Origin: JAFAVZ01 sp036009105
GTDB taxonomy: Bacteria; Acidobacteriota; Thermoanaerobaculia; Gp7-AA8
NCBI GenBank assembly: GCA_036009105.1
Contig: DASYMJ010000301.1
Span: 1 to 28,428 of the forward strand
Reading direction: 5' to 3'
Length of the DNA stretch: 28,428 nt
In this document: one piece after another, positions 8,706-16,918 of the stretch
Layout: each line of letters starts with the position of its first letter
How positions within the stretch are numbered: the stretch's first letter is position 1
The notes under the pieces: model-generated
The model's input: the letters and a program-made list of their open reading frames with translations, nothing else
Database searches by the model: none
Told to the model about the DNA's origin: nothing
Position numbers and translations under genes: made by a program

Positions 8706-11501
8706 ATGCGCCGTATCCTTTTCGCGTTCCTTCTCCTTTTCTCCTCGTATCTCCACGCGCAGCTGACCAGCGGCAACCTCTTCGTCACGGTGGCGGACAA
8801 TCAGGGCACCGGGCTGCCCGGCGTCACCGTGACGCTGGAAGGCGGCGTGCCGCAGGTGCACGTCACCGACGGGCAGGGGCGCGCCCGGTTCCTCAACCTC
8901 CCGCCGGGCAGCTACCGGTTGAACGCGCAGCTGGAAGGCTTCTCGCCGTACACCCGGCCGAACGTGGTCGTGAACCTGGGGCGGAACACCGACCTCTCCG
9001 TCACGCTGCAATCGGCGGTCGGCCTGCGCGAGACGCTGACCGTCACCGCCGCGGCGCCGACCATCGACGTCAACTCGGCCTCGGTCGGCGCGAACCTCGA
9101 CCAGCGGGCCATCGAGACGCTGCCCACCGGCCGCAACTACTCCTCCATCGCGCAGGTGGTCCCCGGCGTCTCCTCCGATGCGAACCCGCTCAACGGCGGC
9201 CAGTCCACCATCACCGTCTACGGCTCCTCCGGCGCCGAGAACTCGTTCTATGTGGACGGCGTCAACACCACGAACATGGAGTACGGCTTCCAGGGGAAGG
9301 AGCTGAACTTCGAGTTCATCCGGGAGGTGGAGGTCAAGACCGGCGGCTATGAGGCGGAGTACGGCCGCTCCACCGGCGGCATCATCAACGTGATCACCAA
9401 GTCCGGCGGGAACCAGCTGACCGGCGACGTGTTCGGCTACTACGATAACGACTCGCTGCAGTCGAACGCGGACGCCGTCGTCTCTACCGCCGGCACCTCG
9501 GCAGGCTTCACCCGCCGCGACTTCGGCCTGGACCTGGGCGGCTATCTGCTCAAGGACAAGCTCTGGTTCTTCGGCGCCTTCGACCAGGTGCGCAACTCCA
9601 TCAGCAGCTCGCTGCCGGAAGGGCCGGCCGCGGGCGACGTGGTCTCCTCGAACAGCCGGCGCAACCTCGGCTCGGGCAAGCTCACCTGGAACTTCGGCCC
9701 GGCGCAGTCGGTCGTCGCCACGTTCATGCAGGACCCGCGCGTCGACACCGGCGCCATCAACGACAGCGACCACACGCTGAACGGCGAGCCGACCACGTAC
9801 CTCGGGCGGCAGGACTTCGGCGGCCGCGACTACGCGCTGCGCTACGACGGCGTGCAAGGCTCGAACTGGGTCTTCACCGCGCAGGGCGCGCGGCATCGCG
9901 AGCAGAACTCCGTCGGCCCGGCCACCGAGGCCGGGAACGCCATCTCGCAGCGCGACGCGTCGAAGGACTTCTTCCAGACCGGCGGCTTCGGTTTGATCCA
10001 GGACAAGAACTTCGACCGCAAGTTCTACGGCGGCTCGGCGCTGCGTTTCCTCGGCGCGCACGAGATCAAGGGCGGCCTCGAGTACCAGACCGAGCGCGCC
10101 GAGGTGACCAAGCGGATGTCGGGCGGGCAGCTGGTCACCGTGTTCGCCAATCCGCTCAACCCGGCCAAGCCGATCTACAGCCACTTCTACTGGACCACGC
10201 CTGATGCGACGGTGGCCAATGCGCCGACCTCCGCGCTGGTGGCGTCGCCGGAGCACAAGAACACGACGGCGTACCTGCAGGACCGCTGGTCGTTCAAGGA
10301 TCTCGTGCTCACCTTCGGCGTCCGCTGGGACCGCCAGCGCATCATCGACGCCTCGGGGGCAACCCAGATCGACCTGAAGAAGGACTACGCGCCTCGCCTC
10401 GGCTTCACCTGGGACCCGAGCGGCGGCGGACATCACGCCAAGCTGTACGGCTCGTACGGCCGCTTCTACGAGGAGATCCCGATGGATCTCGTCATCCGCT
10501 CGTTCTCGTACGAAAGGCAGCCCCGCATCATCAATTACAGCCCCACCAGCGTGGTGCCGGACGCGGGCGCGGAGGGGGATTTCGAGACCCCCTCGGTGAT
10601 CCTGGGCGGCTTCACCGAGCCGTCCGACCCGGACATCCGCAATCAGTACCTGACCGAGTACCTCCTCGGCTACGAGCGGGAGGTGATGCCGGCGCTGGCC
10701 GTCGGCGTGAAGGGCATCTACCGCAATTACGGCGAGGTGATCGAGGACTTCCAGTGCGACTTCGACGGGACGTACTGCATCGGCAATCCGGGCAAAGGGA
10801 TCATGAGCACGATCATCGGCCTGGACAACCAGTCGACGTTCGCCGCGCCGCGCGCGAAGCGGACGTTCAAGGGCGTGCAGCTGGACGCGACGAAGAGCTT
10901 CTCGAATCACTGGTCGGGCATCGCGTCATACCTGTATTCGCGGCTGGAGGGGAACTACGACGGCGAGTACGCGCCGTTCACGAACGTCGGCGCCGATCCG
11001 AACATCTCCGCCGCGTACGACTACTTCGATTTCTTCACCAACGGCATCGACCTGACCCGCATCACGAACAAGGGCCCGCTCTCCAACGACCGCCGGCACC
11101 AGTTCAAGGCCTCCGGGATTTACGAGACGCCGTGGAAGCTTTCCATCGGCGCCTCGGCCTACTGGCGGAGCGGCACGCCCCGCACGCGCTACGGCTACTC
11201 GGACGCGTACGGCCGCTACGAGTTCTTCCTCACCGAGCGCGGCGCCGAGGGGCGAATGCCTTCCAGCTACGAGGCGGACGTGCATCTCGGCTACCCGATC
11301 GGCGCCGGCCGCATGCAGGTGAACCTGCTGCTGGATGTGTTCAACGTGCTCAACGCCCAGCGCCCGATCCTGCTGGACCAGCGCTGGGCCTTCCAGGAGT
11401 CCGACAACGCCAACCCGACGCCGACGAACCCGAACTACGGGAAGCCGGTGCTGCGCACGGCGCCGACGAGCGCGCGGGTGGGGGTGCGGATCTCGTTTTG
11501 A
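8706..11501 (+). CDS. TonB-dependent receptor, Oar-like, with carboxypeptidase-regulatory-like N-terminal domain
   Basis: An outer-membrane protein of 931 aa. It has a signal peptide (MRRILFAFLLLFSSYLHAQ), a CarboxypepD_reg-like beta-sandwich at about residues 20-105 (GTGLPGVTVTLEGG, LPPGSYRLNAQLEGF), and a plug domain from about 110 (LPTGRNYSSIAQVVPGV, SFYVDGVNTTNMEYG, GRSTGGIINVITKSG). A long beta-barrel follows and ends in the aromatic residue expected of a barrel (VGVRISF). The ATG has a good Shine-Dalgarno sequence, AAGGAG at 8693-8698. The substrate is unknown; Oar-like receptors handle peptides, proteins or glycans. It is first in a run of four exported proteins, including an S9 peptidase, so peptide uptake is a reasonable inference. 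A palindromic doublet begins right after its stop codon. Confidence 0.93.
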   Translation: MRRILFAFLLLFSSYLHAQLTSGNLFVTVADNQGTGLPGVTVTLEGGVPQVHVTDGQGRARFLNLPPGSYRLNAQLEGFSPYTRPNVVVNLGRNTDLSVTLQSAVGLRETLTVTAAAPTIDVNSASVGANLDQRAIETLPTGRNYSSIAQVVPGVSSDANPLNGGQSTITVYGSSGAENSFYVDGVNTTNMEYGFQGKELNFEFIREVEVKTGGYEAEYGRSTGGIINVITKSGGNQLTGDVFGYYDNDSLQSNADAVVSTAGTSAGFTRRDFGLDLGGYLLKDKLWFFGAFDQVRNSISSSLPEGPAAGDVVSSNSRRNLGSGKLTWNFGPAQSVVATFMQDPRVDTGAINDSDHTLNGEPTTYLGRQDFGGRDYALRYDGVQGSNWVFTAQGARHREQNSVGPATEAGNAISQRDASKDFFQTGGFGLIQDKNFDRKFYGGSALRFLGAHEIKGGLEYQTERAEVTKRMSGGQLVTVFANPLNPAKPIYSHFYWTTPDATVANAPTSALVASPEHKNTTAYLQDRWSFKDLVLTFGVRWDRQRIIDASGATQIDLKKDYAPRLGFTWDPSGGGHHAKLYGSYGRFYEEIPMDLVIRSFSYERQPRIINYSPTSVVPDAGAEGDFETPSVILGGFTEPSDPDIRNQYLTEYLLGYEREVMPALAVGVKGIYRNYGEVIEDFQCDFDGTYCIGNPGKGIMSTIIGLDNQSTFAAPRAKRTFKGVQLDATKSFSNHWSGIASYLYSRLEGNYDGEYAPFTNVGADPNISAAYDYFDFFTNGIDLTRITNKGPLSNDRRHQFKASGIYETPWKLSIGASAYWRSGTPRTRYGYSDAYGRYEFFLTERGAEGRMPSSYEADVHLGYPIGAGRMQVNLLLDVFNVLNAQRPILLDQRWAFQESDNANPTPTNPNYGKPVLRTAPTSARVGVRISF

Positions 11502-11574
11502 ATGTGGGGCCGGCTCTCCAGCCGGCCCAGCGATCCGTTGATGTAGGGCCGGCTGGAGAGCCGGCCCTACATCG
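11502..11574. repeat. REPIN-like palindromic doublet A
   Basis: Begins on the base after the TonB-receptor stop. Unit 1 is GTGG (11504-11507) plus GGCCGGCT-CTCC-AGCCGGCC (11508-11527). Unit 2, inverted, is GGCCGGCT-GGAG-AGCCGGCC plus CTAC (11547-11570). Each unit is a perfect 8-bp hairpin with a 4-nt loop. The loops CTCC and GGAG are complementary, so the element can also fold as one stem of about 27 bp. It may act as a terminator or protect the mRNA 3' end. Confidence 0.9.
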
Positions 11575-11611
11575 CAATAGACGACCCATTGCCCGCGTTC
11601 GTACCATCGCG

Positions 11612-13270
11612 ATGAAGCGCACTCTGCTCGGTCTCCTTGCCCTCGCCACCGTTGCCGCCGCCACCGTCCGCGCCGAGGAGGCGCCGACGGTCATGCGCAA
11701 GCAGATCCTTTCCCAGACCTACACCATCGACAAAAAGTACCGCTCGATGGAAGGGCCGGGCAGCCTGCAGCGGGTCTACCTCGGCGATCAGGAGAAGCCC
11801 GAGTTGCTGTGGGTGGTCGGCGTGCATACGGAGATGGTCGGCGAGGACGGCTCGACGCCGCAGCTGCCCGAGCTGATGTGCCACGTCAACATCGACCTCG
11901 ATCCGGTGCGCCATCAGGCCCTCTTCAACCTGCAGCGCCCCACCGCCTCCCGCCTCGTCACCCTCTCGCAGGGGATGATCGACGCTTCGCTGCCGCCCGG
12001 CTTCGGCTTCCCCATCGCCTCGAACGAGCCGCTCATCCTCTTCACCCAGGTCCTCAACCACAACATCGCCGAGCCGAAGAACATGAAGGTCCGCCACCGG
12101 GTGACCTTCGAGTACATCCGCGACAAGGACCTCAAGACGCCGCTCAAGCCGCTGTTCAACGTCGGCGCCTCGGGCATGGTGCTGCTGAACAACAACCCGC
12201 TGGCGCTGACGACGTCGATGGCCACGCCCGACACCTCTTCGATCACCATCGACAACAAAGGTGCCTCCTCCTCCGCGCACGGCACGAGCTGCCTCATCGC
12301 GCCGCGCGCGCCGAACGCCACCGGCTCGGCGGCGGACTACGTCGATCCGCAGGGACGCCATCTCACCGGCCACTGGGTGGTGCCGCCGGGCAAGCAGGTG
12401 AACCACAGCGACATCACCTGGTTCATGAGCCTGCCGTACAACACGCGGCTGCACTACGCCGCGGTGCACCTCCATCCGTTCGCCAAGGCGCTGATCATCA
12501 AGGACACCACCACCGGCAAGACGGTGTTCGAGTCGAAGGCGCGCGGGCCGAAGGAAGGCATCGGGCTGACCCACGTCGATACCTTCACCAGCCTGGACGG
12601 CGTGCCGCTCTACAAGGACCACAAGTACGAGCTGATCTCCGAGTACGACAACCCGACCAGGGAAAACAGCGACTCGATGGCCTCAGCCTTCCTCGGCCTG
12701 CAGGATCCGGAGTTCGTCAAGCCCGACTCGGCGACGCTCACCGCCCGCGCGGCCGACCTGCTCCTGGAGGCCCCGAACCTGGTGGTGGTGATCCGCACTT
12801 CAATGGGCGACTTCGGCGTCGAGCTGCTGCGCAACGAGGCGCCGGACGCGGTGCGCCAGTTCCTCCGCTTCGCCCGCGGCGGCGTGTTCGACCACGCGCG
12901 CATCGCCCGGGTGAGCAACAGCACGATCGAGCTTTTCAACGGCGCGCCGACCGCCGCCCAGCGCGCTTTGATGCGGCCCATCCCGGTGGAGCGCAGCGTC
13001 TCCCACCAGGCCGGCACGCTCTCGCTCTGCCCCGGCGACAACGCGTTCGCCATCGTGTACGGCAATGCGTCCGCCGACCGCGACGGCCGCTGCTCCGCGT
13101 TCGGGCGCATCGGCCCGGGCTCGGAGGTCATCCGCGCCATCGCCGCCGCACCGCGCGACGAGCACGGCATGCCGACGGGCGCCATCGAGGTGACCAAGGT
13201 GGACATCTACGAGGGGGCGAGCAAGCCGTCGTTCCAGCTGGCGCCGGCGAAGACGGTGGCCTCGAAGTAA
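11612..13270 (+). CDS. Exported protein with a C-terminal cyclophilin-like (peptidyl-prolyl isomerase) domain
   Basis: A protein of 552 aa with a signal peptide (MKRTLLGLLALATVAAATVR, cleavage near AEEA). The first 385 residues are a domain I cannot name. It contains a His-rich stretch (TRLHYAAVHLHPFAKA) loosely like the metal-binding part of type II copper monooxygenases; this is weak. The C-terminal 160 residues follow the cyclophilin pattern (VVVIRTSMGDFGVELLRNEA, PDAVRQFLRFARGG, GPGSEVIRAIAA). However, the usual FHR active-site segment reads FDHARIARVSN and the QGGD motif is lost, so isomerase activity is doubtful. There is no Shine-Dalgarno sequence; a TACCAT box lies four bases before the ATG. 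It lies between two palindromic doublets, downstream of the TonB receptor. Confidence 0.78.
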   Translation: MKRTLLGLLALATVAAATVRAEEAPTVMRKQILSQTYTIDKKYRSMEGPGSLQRVYLGDQEKPELLWVVGVHTEMVGEDGSTPQLPELMCHVNIDLDPVRHQALFNLQRPTASRLVTLSQGMIDASLPPGFGFPIASNEPLILFTQVLNHNIAEPKNMKVRHRVTFEYIRDKDLKTPLKPLFNVGASGMVLLNNNPLALTTSMATPDTSSITIDNKGASSSAHGTSCLIAPRAPNATGSAADYVDPQGRHLTGHWVVPPGKQVNHSDITWFMSLPYNTRLHYAAVHLHPFAKALIIKDTTTGKTVFESKARGPKEGIGLTHVDTFTSLDGVPLYKDHKYELISEYDNPTRENSDSMASAFLGLQDPEFVKPDSATLTARAADLLLEAPNLVVVIRTSMGDFGVELLRNEAPDAVRQFLRFARGGVFDHARIARVSNSTIELFNGAPTAAQRALMRPIPVERSVSHQAGTLSLCPGDNAFAIVYGNASADRDGRCSAFGRIGPGSEVIRAIAAAPRDEHGMPTGAIEVTKVDIYEGASKPSFQLAPAKTVASK

Positions 13271-13338
13271 ATGTAGGGCCGGCTCTCCAGCCGGCCCCCC
13301 TCGCGTGATCGCGGCCGGCTGGAGAGCCGGCCCTACGT
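13271..13338. repeat. REPIN-like palindromic doublet B
   Basis: Starts directly after a TAA stop. Unit 1 is GTAG (13273-13276) plus GGCCGGCT-CTCC-AGCCGGCC (13277-13296). Unit 2 is GGCCGGCT-GGAG-AGCCGGCC (13313-13332) plus CTAC (13333-13336). It has the same 4-nt loops as doublet A but a different spacer. It ends 17 bases before the next start codon. Confidence 0.9.
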
Positions 13339-13354
13339 TATCCTTCTGCGCGCC

Positions 13355-15442
13355 ATGACGAGCAGAGCGACACTCCTCCTCTCCCTCCTCCTCGCCACCG
13401 CCCTCACCGCACAGCCGAAGCAGGCGCTCACGCACGAGTCGATGTGGCTCATGCCGCGGGTCGGCGCGCCGGCGGTGAGCCCGGACGGCAGATGGGTCAT
13501 CTTCTCCGTCACCCAGCCGGCGTACGACGAGAAAGAGCAGACCTCCGACCTCTGGGTCGCGCCGGCCGACGGCAGCGCAAAGCCGCGCCAGATCACCTTC
13601 TCCAAACCGGGCGAGAGCGACGTCACCTGGTCGGCCGACTCGAAGCGCGTCGCCTTCTCCGCGAAGCGCGAAGGGGACGAAGCGAATCAGCTCTACCTCC
13701 TCGACCTCGGGTCGGGCGGCGAGGCGCAGCGCGTCACGAGCCTCTCCACCGGCGCGCGCACGCCGCAGTTCCGGCCGGACGGCAAGGCGCTCCTTTTCTC
13801 CAGCGTCGTCTATCCCGGCGCTCTCGACGACGAGGCAAACAAGAAGATCGCCAAGGAGCGCAAGGATCAAAAGTACAAAGTCCGCACGTTCGACTCCTTC
13901 CCCGTCCGCAACTGGGACCGCTGGCTGGATGACACGCAGGTGCACCTCGTCATCCAGCCGCTGGAGGCCGGCGCGAAGGCGAAGGACATCCTGGCCGGCA
14001 CGAAGCTGGTGGCCGAGGCGGGGTTCGCCGGGCGGACCACGGAAGGCTCGCGCGATGAGATCGATGCCGCCTGGTCGCCGGACGGCTCGTCCATCGTCTT
14101 CGCCGCCACCACGAAGCGCAATACGGCCGCCTATCAGGAGTTCGGCACCGATCTCTATCGCATCGCCGCTGGCGGCGGCGAGCCGGAAGTGATCGCCCAC
14201 GCGGAAGGGAGCTACAGCCGCCCGCGCTTCAGTCCGGACGGCAGGACGCTCTACGTCATCTTCAATCCGAACAACGCGAAGCTCTACAACAACGACAACC
14301 TCGTCGCGTACGACTGGCCGGCTATGCAGAACCGGCGCGTGCTGACCGCCTCGCTGGACCGCTCGGTGAATTCGTTCGCGCCGTCGCCGGACGGCAGGAC
14401 GATCTGGTTCACGGCCGAGGATGCGGGGCTGGAGAAGATCTACTCCGTGCCGGCGGCGGGCGGCGAGGCGAAGCTCGTGGTCGATCCGGCCAGCGGCACG
14501 TACACCGACCTGGTGATCCCGAGCAAGGCGCCGTCGCTGATGCTCATCGGCCGCTGGGGCTCCTCGGTCAATCCGGCCGAGGTGGTGAGCATCGATCCGG
14601 TGACCAGGGCGCGGCGGAACATCACCGAGCTCAACATCGCCAAGGCGGCACAGATCGACTGGCAGCCGCCGCGCCATTTCTGGTTCACCTCCACCCGCGG
14701 CCGCAAGATCCACAACATGCTCTTCCTCCCGGCCGGCTTCGACGAGACGAAAAAGTACCCGCTGCTCGTGCTGTTGCACGGCGGGCCGGCGTCGGCCTGG
14801 CGCGACTCGATCTCGTTGCGCTGGAACTACCACCTCCTGGCCAACCTCGGCCCCTATGTGATCGTGACGACGGACTACGTCGGCTCGACCGGCTACGGCG
14901 AGAAGTTCGCGCAGGACATCCAGGGCGATCCGCTCAAGGGGCCGGCGGAGGAGATCAACGAAGGGGCCGACGAAGCCATCAGGCGCTTTCCCTTCATCGA
15001 CGCCACGCGCCAGGCCGCGGCCGGCGCGAGTTACGGCGGCCATCTGGCGAACTGGATGCAGGCCTCGACCACGCGCTACAAGGCGCTGATCAGCCACGCC
15101 GGCCTGGTGAACGCCGAGTCGCAGTACGCGACCTCCGACACGATCTATCACCGCGAGCTGATGAACCTCGGGCCGGTGTGGGAGCAGGGCTCGGTGTGGA
15201 AGGAGCAGAACCCGATCCGCTTCGCCAGGAACTTCAAGACGCCGATCCTGCTCTCGGTCGGCGAGCGCGACTTCCGCGTGCCGATGAACAACACGCTGGA
15301 GAACTGGTCCATCCTGCAGCGCCTGCAGGTACCGTCGCGCCTGCTGGTGTGGCCGGACGAGAACCACTGGATCCTCAACGCGGAAAACAGCCGCCACTGG
15401 TACGGGGAAGTGAAGGATTGGCTGGCCAGGTGGGTGAAGTAG
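13355..15442 (+). CDS. S9-family (prolyl oligopeptidase / dipeptidyl-peptidase type) exported peptidase
   Basis: A protein of 695 aa with a signal peptide (MTSRATLLLSLLLATALTAQ). Residues 40-430 form a beta-propeller with WD40-like PD40 repeats (PAVSPDGRWVIFS, TWSADSKRVAFSA, RPRFSPDGRTLYV, FAPSPDGRTIWFT). The alpha/beta-hydrolase domain follows, with the nucleophile S559 in GASYGG, D639 in GERDFRVP and H671 in DENHWIL, a complete triad. Family members cleave short peptides, often after proline, in the periplasm. It may degrade peptides imported by the TonB receptor two genes upstream (inference). There is no Shine-Dalgarno sequence; a TATCCT box at 13339-13344 lies ten bases before the ATG, partly at the edge of doublet B. 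The next doublet begins two bases after its TAG. Confidence 0.93.
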   Translation: MTSRATLLLSLLLATALTAQPKQALTHESMWLMPRVGAPAVSPDGRWVIFSVTQPAYDEKEQTSDLWVAPADGSAKPRQITFSKPGESDVTWSADSKRVAFSAKREGDEANQLYLLDLGSGGEAQRVTSLSTGARTPQFRPDGKALLFSSVVYPGALDDEANKKIAKERKDQKYKVRTFDSFPVRNWDRWLDDTQVHLVIQPLEAGAKAKDILAGTKLVAEAGFAGRTTEGSRDEIDAAWSPDGSSIVFAATTKRNTAAYQEFGTDLYRIAAGGGEPEVIAHAEGSYSRPRFSPDGRTLYVIFNPNNAKLYNNDNLVAYDWPAMQNRRVLTASLDRSVNSFAPSPDGRTIWFTAEDAGLEKIYSVPAAGGEAKLVVDPASGTYTDLVIPSKAPSLMLIGRWGSSVNPAEVVSIDPVTRARRNITELNIAKAAQIDWQPPRHFWFTSTRGRKIHNMLFLPAGFDETKKYPLLVLLHGGPASAWRDSISLRWNYHLLANLGPYVIVTTDYVGSTGYGEKFAQDIQGDPLKGPAEEINEGADEAIRRFPFIDATRQAAAGASYGGHLANWMQASTTRYKALISHAGLVNAESQYATSDTIYHRELMNLGPVWEQGSVWKEQNPIRFARNFKTPILLSVGERDFRVPMNNTLENWSILQRLQVPSRLLVWPDENHWILNAENSRHWYGEVKDWLARWVK

Positions 15443-15444
15443 AA

Positions 15445-15510
15445 ATGTAGGGCCGGCTCTCAGCCGGCCGCAGTAAAGAACGATGGGCCGGCTGAGAGCC
15501 GGCCCTACAT
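15445..15510. repeat. REPIN-like palindromic doublet C (3-nt loop variant)
   Basis: Unit 1 is GTAG (15447-15450) plus GGCCGGCT-CTC-AGCCGGCC (15451-15469). Unit 2 is GGCCGGCT-GAG-AGCCGGCC (15486-15504) plus CTAC (15505-15508). The loop is one base shorter than in A and B, and both arms carry the change. Confidence 0.9.
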
Positions 15511-15519
15511 TTTCATCGC

Positions 15520-15525
15520 TATACT
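15520..15525 (+). promoter_or_regulatory. -10 box for the thioredoxin-TPR selenoprotein gene
   Basis: TATACT (5 of 6 to consensus) ends six bases before the ATG at 15532, and no Shine-Dalgarno sequence is present. The spacing fits a leaderless transcript. It lies ten bases after doublet C. Confidence 0.45.
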
Positions 15526-15531
15526 CATCCC

Positions 15532-16845
15532 ATGAAACGCCTCACCCTCGCCCTCACACTGCTCGCGTTAGCGGCAACCGCCCAGGCAAAGGAAACGGTC
15601 CCCTTCATCGAGAACGACTACGCCACCGCGCTTTCCAGGGCGCGGGCGAAGAACCTGCCCATCTTCGTCGAGGCGTGGGCACCGTGGTGACACACGTGCC
15701 GCTCGATGCGCGCCTTCGTCTTCACCGACAAGGCGCTCGAGCGGTATGCCGGACGGTTCGTCTGGCTCGCCGTCGATACTGAGAACGCGAAGAACGCCGC
15801 GTTCCTGACGAAGTACCCCATCCCTGCCCTGCCGACGCTGCTGGTGCTCGATCCGCGCAAGGAATCGGTCGCGCTGCGCTACGTCGGCGGCGCGACGGTG
15901 CCGCAGCTGTCGAAGATCCTCGACGACGGCGAGCGCTCGTTCCGCGGCCGCACCTCCAGCTCCGCCGACACGCTCCTCGCTTCCGCCGACAAGCTGGCCG
16001 GCGAAGGCAAGAGCGATGAGGCCATCGCTCTCTATGCGCAGGCGCTGGCCAGGGCGCCGAAGAACTGGAAGCTCTTCAACCGCGCCGCCGAGTCGTACGC
16101 GGTGGCGCTCTCCCTGGCCGGCAAGTCGCCGCAGTGCGCCGACGTGGCGCGCGATCTCTATCCTCGGCTGAAGGGCACCGCGTCCGGCGCCAACGTCGCC
16201 GCCACCGGCCTCGACTGCGCCCTCGGATTGGACGAAAAGGATCCGAAGCGGCCGGCGCTCGTCTCGCTGCTGGAGAAGGCCGCGCGCGAGTCGTTCGATG
16301 ATCCGAAGGTCGCTGCCGCGATGTCCGGCGACGATCGCTCCGGCCTCTACATGACCCTGATCGGCGCCCGGGCCGATGCGAAGGACGAAGCGGCGGCGCA
16401 ACGGCTGACCCAGGAGTGGTCTTCCTTCCTCGACGCCGAGGCCGCGCGGGCGAAGACGCCCGAGCAGCGCTCGGTGTATGACCCGCATCGCCTCAGCGCG
16501 TACCTGGAGCTGAAGACGCCGGAGAAAGCGATCCCCATGCTGGAGCAGACGGAGCGCGATTTCCCGGACGACTACAACCCGCCCGCCCGCCTCGCCCTCG
16601 CCTACAAGGCGATGAAGCAGTACGACCAGGCGCTGGCCGCCTCCGACCGCGCGCTCCAGCACGTGTACGGCCCGCGCAAGATCACCGTGCTCCGCGCCCG
16701 CGCCGACATCTATGCCGAGAAAGGGGACAAGGAGTCGGCGAAGAAGACGATCGCCGAGGCGGTGGCCTACGCGAAGTCGCTGCCCACCGGGCAGCGGAAC
16801 GAGCGGACGATCGCGAGCCTGGAGAAGAAACTCGCGGGGATGTAA
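15532..16845 (+). CDS. Predicted selenoprotein: exported thioredoxin-fold protein with TPR domain (UxxC active site, Sec53)
   Basis: The frame is 438 codons long and is interrupted only by TGA at 15688-15690. Residues 1-19 are a signal peptide (MKRLTLALTLLALAATAQAK). The thioredoxin fold follows: NLPIFVEAWAPW, then TGA (residue 53), then HTCRSMRAFVF, and later the cis-proline segment IPALPTLLVLD. The TGA sits exactly where the first cysteine of WCxxC belongs, giving UHTC. The frame stays open for 385 more codons, with TPR-like repeats from about residue 150 (EAIALYAQALARAPKNW, YDQALAASDRALQ). A 19-bp hairpin starts four bases after the TGA. Selenocysteine is therefore the best reading; it would give a highly reactive thiol-redox protein in the periplasm. 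A start at the internal ATG 15706 would remove the signal peptide and active site. The alternative is a Cys-to-stop mutation. Confidence 0.85.
15695..15748 (+). promoter_or_regulatory. Putative bacterial SECIS element, thioredoxin-TPR gene
   Basis: The arms are CGTGCCGCTCGA (15695-15706) and TCGAGCGGTATG (15737-15748), 12 bp with two G-U pairs. Above them is a 3-nt bulge (TGC, 15707-15709), then a perfect 7-bp upper stem GCGCCTT (15710-15716) / AAGGCGC (15730-15736). The apical loop is 13 nt (15717-15729) with G in its second position, followed by TCT. The loop begins 26 nt after the TGA. Bacterial SECIS models require about 16-37 nt and a G in the first two loop positions, so it fits. The structure was found by eye; no energy was calculated. 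Confidence 0.7.
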
Positions 16846-16915
16846 ATGTAGGGCCGGCTCTCAGCCGGCCCATCTGTCCCGTTGATGCTGGGCCGGCTGA
16901 GAGCCGGCCCCACAT
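16846..16915. repeat. REPIN-like palindromic doublet D (3-nt loop variant)
   Basis: Unit 1 is GTAG (16848-16851) plus GGCCGGCT-CTC-AGCCGGCC (16852-16870). Unit 2 is GGCCGGCT-GAG-AGCCGGCC (16891-16909), followed by CCACAT in place of CTACAT. It fills the gap between two convergent genes and touches both stops, so it could terminate transcription from both sides. Its spacer shares CCGTTGAT with doublet A. Confidence 0.9.
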
Positions 16916-16918
16916 TTC

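Noticed and set aside
8685..10910. Long minus-strand open frame opposite the TonB receptor
   Set aside because: High-GC antisense shadow; the receptor motifs are on the plus strand.
10754..11611. N-terminal extension of the cyclophilin-like protein
   Set aside because: It overlaps the TonB-receptor gene out of frame and crosses the palindromic doublet; the real start has a signal peptide.
12800..15397. Long minus-strand open frame opposite the S9 peptidase
   Set aside because: Antisense shadow without recognisable motifs; the peptidase triad is intact on the plus strand.
15706..16845. Thioredoxin-TPR gene starting at ATG 15706
   Set aside because: This start removes the signal peptide and the active site, although both are encoded in frame upstream and separated only by the TGA.
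15532..16845. Thioredoxin-TPR gene as a pseudogene or sequencing error
   Set aside because: There is only one stop, exactly at the redox Cys, with no other damage, and a second gene in the window shows the same pattern. It remains possible until reads are checked.
11502..16915. Palindromes as CRISPR repeats or an insertion sequence
   Set aside because: There are only two inverted units per site, no regular spacers, no cas genes and no transposase frame.
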